DNA of 64,000 nt, taken from contig NZ_JAKRRW010000005.1 in the NCBI RefSeq assembly GCF_026191635.1, positions 248,001-312,000 on the forward strand, given 5' to 3'. The position numbers and the translations under genes were made by a program. This DNA is from Photobacterium obscurum (GTDB lineage: Bacteria > Pseudomonadota > Gammaproteobacteria > Enterobacterales > Vibrionaceae). Of the stretch, positions 42,495 to 50,670 are shown one piece after another (within the stretch, counting starts at the first letter, position 1; each line of letters begins with the position of its first letter). The notes beneath the pieces were generated by a model. It made no database searches. It was not told where the DNA came from and was given only the letters and a program-made list of their open reading frames with translations.

Positions 42495-43541
42495 ATGAAA
42501 CTTCCATCGTCAAGTGCAACAGAACTAAATAAAATAGGCCTACGTCATTTCCTAAAAACTCAAGACTATTCGAAAAAGGAGTTGAACGATATTCTCGAGC
42601 TAATGGCGATGTTAAAACAAGCCCGCCGTGACAATGCCCTACCGCAGTTATTCAAAGGCAAGTCTGTTGCCATGATTTTTGAACAGCCTTCAACTCGTAC
42701 CCGTGTCTCTTTTGAAACAGCGGCGACCATGCTTGGCGGCCACGCCCTGTTCTTGTCACCAAAAGATATCCACCTGGGCGCAAAAGAATCGCTGGAAGAT
42801 ACAGCCCGCGTGTTATCTCGTATGGTTGACGTGATCATGGCACGAGTTGACGACCACAGTACAGTTGCTGGTTTGGCCGAACAAGCAAGTGTCCCAGTGA
42901 TCAATGGATTATGTGACTGGCTGCACCCAACACAGATTATGGCCGACCTGTTTACCATGCTTGAGCACCTTCCTGAGGGCAAAACGCTGAGCGATTTAAC
43001 AGTAGCCTTTGTCGGCGATGCAACCAATGTCGCTTCTTCACTAATGTTTGCATGCACCAAGTTTGGCATGACATTTAAGCATATTTGTCCTGAGCGCTTT
43101 AAAGCCCCTCAAAAGTGGGTTGATATCGCGTTGGATAACTGCGAAACATCAGGCGGAAAACTGGTGATCACCGACAATACTGATGAAGTTGCCGGCTGTG
43201 ACATTATCGTCGCAGATAGTTTTTACTGGTTCGGCCAAGAAGACGAAAAAGAAATCCGTCTTTCGACCTTCATCCCCGAATATGTCGTCACCCAGGAAAT
43301 GATGGACAAAGCAGGGCCAGACGCCATGTTCATGCACTGCCTGCCAGCAAATGATCAGCGCGAATGTACTCGCGAAGTCATGGAATCACCACGCTCAGTT
43401 ATTTTTGATGAAGCTGAAAATCGATTAACGGCCCAAATGGCACTGTTGGTATACTTCAGCCACAAGCATATTCAACAACCAAGCCAGGAAACCATCGCTG
43501 AACACAAAGCAAAAATCGAAGGCTTCCTAAATACGCTATAA
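42495..43541 (+). CDS. ptcA: Putrescine carbamoyltransferase
   Basis: A 348-residue transcarbamylase that phosphorolyses N-carbamoylputrescine to putrescine and carbamoyl phosphate. The carbamoyl-phosphate motif STRTR is at 66-70, HPTQ is at about 144-147, and HCLPA is at 281-285. Where ornithine transcarbamylases have their SMG loop it reads DSFYWFGQED. GDATNVASSL replaces the usual OTC sequence. It also has a longer C-terminal helix. These features and the neighbouring genes favour putrescine over ornithine as substrate. Its stop is 37 bases from the convergent RND gene's stop, with no obvious terminator. Confidence 0.88.
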   Translation: MKLPSSSATELNKIGLRHFLKTQDYSKKELNDILELMAMLKQARRDNALPQLFKGKSVAMIFEQPSTRTRVSFETAATMLGGHALFLSPKDIHLGAKESLEDTARVLSRMVDVIMARVDDHSTVAGLAEQASVPVINGLCDWLHPTQIMADLFTMLEHLPEGKTLSDLTVAFVGDATNVASSLMFACTKFGMTFKHICPERFKAPQKWVDIALDNCETSGGKLVITDNTDEVAGCDIIVADSFYWFGQEDEKEIRLSTFIPEYVVTQEMMDKAGPDAMFMHCLPANDQRECTREVMESPRSVIFDEAENRLTAQMALLVYFSHKHIQQPSQETIAEHKAKIEGFLNTL

Positions 43542-43577
43542 GCTAGCGAGAACCGTATCAAAAGCTGGCTACTAAGC

Positions 43578-46500
43578 TCATGGCAGCGTAGTCAGCTGTT
43601 TTTCAAGTTCACGCGAGACAAATTCCGGACTGTGGGTATGGCGGGCCAGCAGGTAGTACACCACCGGGATCACCAACAAAGTAAAGAAGGTCGCCACCAG
43701 TATCCCTGTCAGTACCACTACCCCTATCACCAACCGGGTTTCAGCCCCTGCCCCCGTAGCCATGATCAAAGGCACAGCTCCTGCCGCCGTCGTGATTGCA
43801 GTCATCAAAATAGGCCGCAAACGAGCCGCAGCAGCATCCATGATCGCCTGCTCAAACTCGATCCCCTGATCCCGAAGCTGGTTGGCAAACTCGACAATCA
43901 GGATCCCGTTTTTTGCTGCCAGACCAATCAACATGATGATCCCTATCTGCGAATATATATTTAAACTTTGATCAGTGAAGTACAACCCGAGCAGGGCGCC
44001 AAAAGTGGCCAAAGGGACGGTCAGCATAATGACCAACGGATGGATGTAGCTTTCAAACTGTGCCGCCAATACCAAGAAAACCACCAACAGCGCTAAAATA
44101 AACACAAACAAAACAGATGTGCTGGAGTCCTGGTAATCCTGCGAGGCGCCTTTGTAATTTACAACCGCATCGGCAGGAAGATGCTGCCTGACCAGATCGT
44201 TTAAGTAGGCCAATCCCTCTCCCAGGGTATAGTGATCGGCCAGATTGGCCTCTATGGTGATCGCCCTCACCCGGTTATAGCGGTTGAGTTGCGGAGCATC
44301 GGCAAACTCCTCGACGGTGATCAGGCTAGACAACGGGATCAACGCATCCGTACGATCCGAGCGAACATACAGGTTGCTGAGATCCGCCGCGGTGTTTTGC
44401 CTCTCGCGCTGGCCTTCAACCACCACATCATACTCTTCACCACGCCACTTGTAGGTCGTCACCAGCCGCGATCCGAGCATCGATTCCAGCGTCTGGCCGA
44501 TATTGCGCAGCGACACCCCGAGATCTCCGGCTCTGTCACGGTCAATGACCACCCGAAGCTGGGGCTTGGTTTCCTTGTAGTCATGATCGACACCGGTCAA
44601 CCCGGTATTGGCAGCAGCTTCATCCAGCAGGATATCCCGCCACAACACCAGCTCCTCGTAGCTGCCGCCCCCCAAGACAAATTGCACCGGCTTGCCGACA
44701 CCGCGGCCAAACGGCTGACGCATGACCGGAAAGGCCCTGACACCTGCCAGATCAGACAGCCGGCGGTGAATATCGCCGATAATAGTGAAGGCATCACGCC
44801 TCTGTGCCCAGTCCTCCAGAACGACAATGGCAAAACCGTTGGAAAAGTCCTCGATCCGTCCCCAGCCACGCGGCGCTCGCACCAGCAGCCGCTTGATTTC
44901 CCCTGACTCCACCAACGGCATTAGCCGGTGTTCGATTTCATTCATATAAGGCTGCATAAACTCATAGCTGGCCCCCTGCGGACCATTGATGATAATAAAC
45001 ATCGCCCCCCGATCTTCACGCGGGGCAAACTCAGACGGGATCCGGCTTGCCAGCCACGTACTGCCAGCCAGCGCAGCCACCATAATTGCCGCGATGAGGT
45101 AGGGACGCTTTAGCCAGCTGTCGAGCGAGCGGCGATAAAACCCCGTCACCACACCAAGAACAGCCGCCGCTTTCCTCACCAGCCAGGGCTCGTGCTCGAC
45201 CCGGCGCATGATTTTCGACCCCATCATCGGGCTCAGGGTCAGCGCAACCAGTGATGATAAAATCACGGCAGTACTGATGGCTATCGAAAACTCACGAAAC
45301 AGCTTGCCCAGATCCCCTTCCAGAAAGCCAATCGGCAGAAAAACCGATACCAGCACCACAGTGGTGGCAACAATCGCAAAGCTCACCTGACGAGCACCGA
45401 GAAAGGCTGCCTTGAGCGGCGGCTCCCCAAGCTCGATCCGGCGGTGGATATTCTCCAGCATCACAATTGCGTCATCGACCACGATGCCTATGGCCAGAAT
45501 CAATGCCAACAGTGTCAGCAGGTTAATGGTAAAGCCAAGGGCATACAGCACAGTAAAACTACCAATCAACGACACCGGCAGCGTCAGGGCCGGGATCAGC
45601 ATGGCGCGTACGCTGCCGAGGAACAGGTAGATGACCAGCACCACCAGCAACAACGCGATAAACAGGGTCTTGTAGACTTCATCGATAGAGGCCTGAATAA
45701 ATACCGACGAATCGTAGGAGCGTTTGATTTCCATCCCTTCGGGCAGAGTCGGATTGATCTTATCCACAAGGGCATTGACGGCATTGGCAACTTGCAAGGT
45801 ATTGGCCGTCGACTGGCGGTTGATCCCCAGTCCAATCATGTCTTGGGTATTACCGCGAAAAGTAATGCGCTCTTCCTCGGCCGCCAGTGCTACCCGCGCG
45901 ACGTCACCGAGCCGGATCAGATACCCATCCGCCCCGGCCCCGACCACCAGTCGGGCAAAGTCTTCCGGATCAATAAAGCTGCGCTGAGTGCGGATAGAAA
46001 ACTGCCGACTCTGCGACTCGATAGAGCCAGCCGGCAGCTCGACATTATCGGCACGCAGTGCCCCCTCAATATCTGACACTGTCAGCCCACGGGCCGCCAA
46101 CTTCTGCCGGTCAATCCAGATCCGCAGGGCATATTCCTTCCCGCCACCGATCCGGATATTGGCAACCCCGTCTATCACCGAGAACCGATCGACCAGGTAA
46201 CGACTGGCATAATCGGTCAGCTCCAGAGTATCCATCCGATCAGACACCAGATTCAGCCACATGATCACTTCCGAGCTGCCAGCCGCTTTCTGAACCTCTG
46301 GCGGCTCCGCCTCGTCTGGCAGATTATTCAAGATCCCGGATATCCGATCACGAACATCGTTGGCGGCGGCATCAATATCACGTCCAATACCAAATTCCAG
46401 CGTCACCGTCGAGCGGCCATCCCGGCTTTGCGAGCTGATATTTCGTATCCCCTCCAACCCGGAAATACGGTCTTCCACCAGCTGGGTAATACTGGTCTCG

Positions 46501-46676
46501 ACAATCGATGCCGAGGCGCCGCGATAGCTGGTGGATACCGTCACAACAGGCGGGTCAATATTGGGGTATTCCCGCAGCGGCAGCTTTTCATAGGCCACCA
46601 GGCCGAAGGTGATCAGCAACAAGCTGATCACCGACCCAAATACCGGTCGCTTGACCGAGATATCTGTCAATAGCAT
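43578..46676 (-). CDS. RND multidrug efflux permease
   Basis: A 1032-residue AcrB/MexB-superfamily inner-membrane transporter with the two-fold 6-helix repeat and two large periplasmic loops. The proton-relay Asp pair lies in GIVVDDAIVMLENIHRR. The start MLLTDISVKRPVF is typical for the HAE1 group. It should pump drugs or other amphiphiles out of the periplasm with the adaptor encoded just before it (one-base overlap of stop and start). No outer-membrane factor gene is present, so a shared TolC is likely. Confidence 0.93.
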   Translation of the reverse strand: MLLTDISVKRPVFGSVISLLLITFGLVAYEKLPLREYPNIDPPVVTVSTSYRGASASIVETSITQLVEDRISGLEGIRNISSQSRDGRSTVTLEFGIGRDIDAAANDVRDRISGILNNLPDEAEPPEVQKAAGSSEVIMWLNLVSDRMDTLELTDYASRYLVDRFSVIDGVANIRIGGGKEYALRIWIDRQKLAARGLTVSDIEGALRADNVELPAGSIESQSRQFSIRTQRSFIDPEDFARLVVGAGADGYLIRLGDVARVALAAEEERITFRGNTQDMIGLGINRQSTANTLQVANAVNALVDKINPTLPEGMEIKRSYDSSVFIQASIDEVYKTLFIALLLVVLVIYLFLGSVRAMLIPALTLPVSLIGSFTVLYALGFTINLLTLLALILAIGIVVDDAIVMLENIHRRIELGEPPLKAAFLGARQVSFAIVATTVVLVSVFLPIGFLEGDLGKLFREFSIAISTAVILSSLVALTLSPMMGSKIMRRVEHEPWLVRKAAAVLGVVTGFYRRSLDSWLKRPYLIAAIMVAALAGSTWLASRIPSEFAPREDRGAMFIIINGPQGASYEFMQPYMNEIEHRLMPLVESGEIKRLLVRAPRGWGRIEDFSNGFAIVVLEDWAQRRDAFTIIGDIHRRLSDLAGVRAFPVMRQPFGRGVGKPVQFVLGGGSYEELVLWRDILLDEAAANTGLTGVDHDYKETKPQLRVVIDRDRAGDLGVSLRNIGQTLESMLGSRLVTTYKWRGEEYDVVVEGQRERQNTAADLSNLYVRSDRTDALIPLSSLITVEEFADAPQLNRYNRVRAITIEANLADHYTLGEGLAYLNDLVRQHLPADAVVNYKGASQDYQDSSTSVLFVFILALLVVFLVLAAQFESYIHPLVIMLTVPLATFGALLGLYFTDQSLNIYSQIGIIMLIGLAAKNGILIVEFANQLRDQGIEFEQAIMDAAAARLRPILMTAITTAAGAVPLIMATGAGAETRLVIGVVVLTGILVATFFTLLVIPVVYYLLARHTHSPEFVSRELEKQLTTLP

Positions 46677-47749
46677 CAGCCTGCCTCCTGATAACTGAAG
46701 CGCTCGCTCTGGCGGGTTTCAACCGCCTGGCCGGGGCGTACCCGCTGGATACCACGGATAATGATCCGCTCGCCTTCCGTGACCCCGCTGAGAATTTCAG
46801 CTTCTCCCCGACGTCGGAAACCAACTTCAACCCGACGCTGTTCGACCACACTGTCGCTGTTGACCACAAACAGGTAATTGTTGTGCTGACGAGGTACCAA
46901 GGCTTCCTCTGGTACCACCAGCCCTTCTCGCTGCTCGACAATCAGGCTCAGGGTCATCAGCATACCGGGACGCAGCAACAGTTGCGGGTTGTCAATTTCA
47001 GCGCGAACCACAATCGCCCGGGTCAACGGATCGACCCGGCTATCGATACTGGTAACCAGGCCAGAAAACTGCTGTTGGGGGAATGCCGCCACACTGCCCT
47101 CGATGATAGAATCAAGCTGCAACTCACCGATAAACTGTTCCGGAATGGTAAAATCGAGCTTCACCTTAGCCAGATCATCGAGTGTGGTGATCACCGTACC
47201 GGGCGTCACCAATGCCCCGGGGCTGATCTGGCGAAATCCCAGCAAGCCGGAAAAGGGAGCCAGAATAAACCGCGCTTCCAGCTCGGCCTGGTTCTGGGCT
47301 AACACTGCACGGGCAACCTCGATATCAGTGAAAAGTTTGTCCAGCTCGGAGCTGGCAATTGTATTGCGCTTTACAAGCCCTTCAATTCGTTTGTATTCCC
47401 GCTGATGCTCTTTAAGGTTGGCCTTGGCTGCCCGCACCTTGGCTTTCTGCTCCCCCGACAGCAAGGTTACCAGCAGCTCTCCCGCCTTCACCTGCTGGCC
47501 ATCCGAAAAGTGCACCTTGTCGACTTTCTCGGTGACCTTGGCCGACAACACAACCGACTCGCGGGATTTCACCGTGCCCAAGGCCTCGACCTCGCGGCGG
47601 ACATCTTGCTTTACAACTAACGCGACCACTACGCTCGGTTTCTCCCCACGCGACAAGGATGCCGTCTGGCTTCGGGCTTGCTCTTTGTACCAAATTCCTG
47701 CCGCCAGACCGGCCAGCAAAATACAGCCAATGATCAAGGTTATTCTCAT
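46676..47749 (-). CDS. RND periplasmic adaptor (membrane fusion) subunit
   Basis: 357 residues from the ATG at 47749; a TTG-started frame reaches 47836 but gives an unlikely leader. An N-terminal membrane anchor (ITLIIGCILLAGLAAGIWY) is followed by a lipoyl/barrel-sandwich domain (VVLSAKVTEKVDKVHFSDGQ), an alpha-helical hairpin (KANLKEHQREYKRIEGL) and a beta-barrel, ending RPGQAVETR. It connects the RND permease to the outer-membrane channel. First gene of the efflux operon. Confidence 0.9.
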   Translation of the reverse strand: MRITLIIGCILLAGLAAGIWYKEQARSQTASLSRGEKPSVVVALVVKQDVRREVEALGTVKSRESVVLSAKVTEKVDKVHFSDGQQVKAGELLVTLLSGEQKAKVRAAKANLKEHQREYKRIEGLVKRNTIASSELDKLFTDIEVARAVLAQNQAELEARFILAPFSGLLGFRQISPGALVTPGTVITTLDDLAKVKLDFTIPEQFIGELQLDSIIEGSVAAFPQQQFSGLVTSIDSRVDPLTRAIVVRAEIDNPQLLLRPGMLMTLSLIVEQREGLVVPEEALVPRQHNNYLFVVNSDSVVEQRRVEVGFRRRGEAEILSGVTEGERIIIRGIQRVRPGQAVETRQSERFSYQEAG

Positions 47750-47942
47750 GGTCCCAGCCTGGTAAAAATAAGAAGAGCTATCACGCAATGTCCGAATAGT
47801 ACGGCGGTATGTATTAACATTGAGCTTCAGGTTCAACGCTTTAAGTATAGTGCGACTATAAATGGTAATTTTATGGTTATTTCTGAAGTTTCAGGATATC
47901 GGGGGCTGGGAACGATTGAAGTCAAATGACGGGCAAAAAAAA

Positions 47943-47974
47943 AAGCGAGCCGGTTAGGGGCTCGCAAAAAAACT
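47943..47974 (-). terminator. Terminator (distal) of the patatin gene
   Basis: On the minus strand, GCGAGCC-CCTAACC-GGCTCGC is followed by a run of ten T. The plus-strand side also has a short A/T flank, but the long U-tract is on the minus strand. Confidence 0.8.
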
Positions 47975-48008
47975 CATATATTGCTTTCCGAGAGGGTGAC
48001 AAGATAAA

Positions 48009-48034
48009 AAGCCCCGACATCCATGCCGGGAATC
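48009..48034 (-). terminator. Terminator (proximal) of the patatin gene
   Basis: On the minus strand, CCCGGCA-TGGA-TGTCGGG is followed by GCTTTTT. It stands about 115 bases after the patatin stop, in tandem with the stronger hairpin further on. Confidence 0.6.
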
Positions 48035-48151
48035 TCCATCTTTCTCATCGAAAGGGACAAAGGTTATATCCACAACCATTGTGCCCGCTCCGGAAATGAC
48101 ATTGTCAGAAAAATGTCAAAACATTCATCTAATTACAGAGAGTGAAAGTCT

Positions 48152-50440
48152 CTAGTTAAAAGTACTGCCGACAGAGAGGTAGAATGAGCTCTCACCGCCC
48201 TCAGCCTGCCCATAGGCAAAATACAGCGGCCCGAGCGGCGAATCGACCCCGAGATAGACACTCGCGGCACCGATACTACTCTCCCAGCCAATATCGCTTC
48301 GCTCATCCCATACCCCGCCACGCTCAAGCGAACCACCGATATACACAGGCGCAGAGAAGGCACCGAAATGATTATCCAACAGGCGATAGCGATAAATCAG
48401 CGTCCCCAAGATGCGATAGCGTCCATTAAGCTCGTAGCGATGGAAGCCCGAAAGATTAAACAAACCTCCGAGATCTTTAACATAGATAGGGATCAACTCT
48501 TCAGAATCCGAGCCACCGGCTTTCGCTATTGCCAGCAACGAATGACGCTGATAGCTAAACGGTTTGAAAAGCTGCGCATCATAGAAAATATTGTCACCCT
48601 CAACTGAGTCGTCGTTGTTTAATGTACTGCGGCTTTTTCCGAATCCAATCTCAGCCTCAAGCATAAAGCCGTGAGAAGGAAAGTAAAAATTATCCAGATC
48701 GTCATACACGAATGACAGGTATGGGCCGTGTGACGTGTATTTCTGCCGGTCGATACCATCGATCTCATTGACCTCCCCCGACAAGCCGCGGTAACCCACT
48801 GCTACGGCACTCCAAGGCTGAAGGTTCCACCCCGTTTCGGCAAAACCGGTATAGTGCTCATACTCCGTATCAATCACCCTTTTGCCATCAAAACCAATCT
48901 CCTCGCTCTGCTCTTCGGTCAGAGTGAACTCCCTCACCTCCCGGTTCCAGCCAATCCCAAACGAGCTGTAAAACTGCTTATTATAATCAAGGGGAAAATA
49001 GAACTCGGTATTCACTTCCTTCCAGCTGCCAAGCAGCCACTCGAATTGCCATTCGCCCCCTTTGTCGGTCAAGTTGGTATAGATATATTGCGCGCCAAAG
49101 GAAAAATCAGAGCGGTTGGCAAAGTCGTCTTCAAAGGCAAACTTAAAATTGAGGTATCCCGGTCCCCAGGATTTTTCGTTGATATTCATCACCAGAACAT
49201 TTTCGTCTTCGCGTTGTTTTATCTGATAGGTAATCCGAGCGAAAATATCTTGGGCGTTGAGCTGGTTGACCGCTTGTTCCAACTCCTCATTCGACACGAC
49301 CCGGCTGACTTCCAGATCAAGCAAGGCTATCAGGGCTTGATCCGAGCGCAGGGTATTATTCTCAAGCTCGATTCTGTCGATATAGTAAGCCGTATTGGCG
49401 ATCACTTGGCTGCGCCGATCATGCTTGTGTTTCAGATATACCTGGTAGTCTGCTGGTGGAAGTTGGTAGCGAAGCAGGTCGGGCAGTGCATCGAGCGCGA
49501 CTTTTCGTCCGGCATTATAGGCCAGCTCCATCTTGTCAAAGTCAGGTGCCAACATAAATGAGACCTCCGGCAGGAGATAAATATCATCAGGCTGCATCAG
49601 CGCTCTCTGCTGATCGGCGCTGCTGTTGGTCATGTAAGTTGTCAGCTGGGCAATGATATTGAGCGCACTATCGAGCTCGGCTTCGCTAAACAAAGCATCG
49701 CGCAGATCAACGGCAATAATCACATCGGCCCCTAACTGGTAAGCCGCATCAACAGGCATATTGTTTACCACCCCACCATCCACCAGCAGGTGCTGGTTCC
49801 AGCGCACCGGCTTCAACGCCCCAGGCACCGTCATTGAAGCCTGCATAGCCGTTGCGAGGTGGCCATTGTTGATCACTACAGGTTCAACTTTGGCAATATC
49901 TGTCGCCACCGCGCGGTATGGAATGGCCAGGTTGTCGAAACTAGATAGCTCGGGCAGATTCTCTGTCAGGGAACGCAGCAATACCGCCATCCCCTGACCT
50001 TGAAATGCCCCAGATCGAGCCTGAAACTCGCCATCAATATCCACCCCGATATCGGCATATACCTGGTAGTCATCATTCTGTTTCTTTCGCCGGAGAACAA
50101 GATCATTGCGGCTGGCACGATCTTCATAGCCGCTTTGCCAGTCTGCGGCCAGGGTCCGGGTCTTCACTTCCTCGGCCGACAACCCCATCGCATACATCCC
50201 ACCGACGTAGGCACCCATACTGGTACCGGTGATCACATCGACCGGAATCCGATTTTCCTCCAACACAGAAAGCACACCTATGTGGGCAGCCCCTTTGGCT
50301 CCTCCCCCACTCAACACCAAGCCGATCTTATCCCGCTCGGTATCACCGGAACTCTGTGCCTGTGCTACCGAGGTATTCAAACCAACAAGGATTAGCAGCA
50401 CTCCCCAAAAACCGCGACGGCTTTCACTCAACCAAGACAT
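48152..50440 (-). CDS. Patatin-like phospholipase with outer-membrane beta-barrel (type Vd autotransporter-like)
   Basis: 762 residues. A signal peptide ends near SVAQAQ (about 29). The patatin domain spans about 37-300, with oxyanion loop SGGGAKGAAHIG, nucleophile Ser74 in GTSMG and catalytic Asp221 in VDGGVVNNMP. A POTRA-like segment follows (IDRIELENNTLRSDQALIAL, about 350-420). The C-terminal half is a BamA/Omp85-type barrel ending in a terminal Phe-Asn strand (SFYLSVGSTFN). This is the layout of PlpD/FplA-type secreted lipases. Substrate and surface exposure are inferred from the family. Confidence 0.88.
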   Translation of the reverse strand: MSWLSESRRGFWGVLLILVGLNTSVAQAQSSGDTERDKIGLVLSGGGAKGAAHIGVLSVLEENRIPVDVITGTSMGAYVGGMYAMGLSAEEVKTRTLAADWQSGYEDRASRNDLVLRRKKQNDDYQVYADIGVDIDGEFQARSGAFQGQGMAVLLRSLTENLPELSSFDNLAIPYRAVATDIAKVEPVVINNGHLATAMQASMTVPGALKPVRWNQHLLVDGGVVNNMPVDAAYQLGADVIIAVDLRDALFSEAELDSALNIIAQLTTYMTNSSADQQRALMQPDDIYLLPEVSFMLAPDFDKMELAYNAGRKVALDALPDLLRYQLPPADYQVYLKHKHDRRSQVIANTAYYIDRIELENNTLRSDQALIALLDLEVSRVVSNEELEQAVNQLNAQDIFARITYQIKQREDENVLVMNINEKSWGPGYLNFKFAFEDDFANRSDFSFGAQYIYTNLTDKGGEWQFEWLLGSWKEVNTEFYFPLDYNKQFYSSFGIGWNREVREFTLTEEQSEEIGFDGKRVIDTEYEHYTGFAETGWNLQPWSAVAVGYRGLSGEVNEIDGIDRQKYTSHGPYLSFVYDDLDNFYFPSHGFMLEAEIGFGKSRSTLNNDDSVEGDNIFYDAQLFKPFSYQRHSLLAIAKAGGSDSEELIPIYVKDLGGLFNLSGFHRYELNGRYRILGTLIYRYRLLDNHFGAFSAPVYIGGSLERGGVWDERSDIGWESSIGAASVYLGVDSPLGPLYFAYGQAEGGESSFYLSVGSTFN

Positions 50441-50545
50441 TTTGACTCCCTTCGCACTATCGAACAGTGACTTAGCGTAATACGCTACCTTGCTAGTGAT
50501 ATCAGCGCAACCGCTTCACTTCTCATAGCCAGCAAACATTCGGCC

Positions 50546-50581
50546 AAAAAAAATCGGGAAAGAACCTAGGTTCTTTCCCGA
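50546..50581 (-). terminator. rctB terminator: 28-bp perfect palindrome
   Basis: TCGGGAAAGAACCT and its exact complement form a 28-bp palindrome (50554-50581) without a loop interruption. On the minus strand it is followed by eight T. It lies about 90 bases after the rctB stop. Confidence 0.8.
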
Positions 50582-50629
50582 CTATCCAGCTGTGCGCCAA
50601 GTGCAATTATCAGTCACAATGGTCATTTA

Positions 50630-50644
50630 ATTTACAGTGTAAAT
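50630..50644. promoter_or_regulatory. parS2: parS2 centromere site 1
   Basis: TTTACA-G-TGTAAA at 50631-50643 matches the ParB2-binding palindrome of Vibrio chromosome II. It lies in the 3' untranslated region of rctB, between the stop codon and the terminator. Confidence 0.85.
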
Positions 50645-50670
50645 ATCATATCCGGTGATATTAAGAGAAG

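Larger units (their letters stand above)
47750..48151. other. Intergenic region between the efflux and patatin genes
   Basis: About 400 bases. The left part is the efflux-operon leader. The middle carries two minus-strand hairpins, described separately. No gene was seen. Confidence 0.5.

Noticed and set aside
42495..43541. Ornithine carbamoyltransferase (argF/arcB) as the identity of the transcarbamylase
   Set aside because: The SMG loop typical of ornithine enzymes is replaced by FYWFG, the sequence reads GDATNVA, and agmatine-pathway genes surround it. Putrescine carbamoyltransferase fits better.
45444..46076. 210-codon plus-strand ORF opposite the RND permease gene
   Set aside because: Antisense shadow rich in Gln, His and Arg. 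The minus-strand frame is a complete RND permease.
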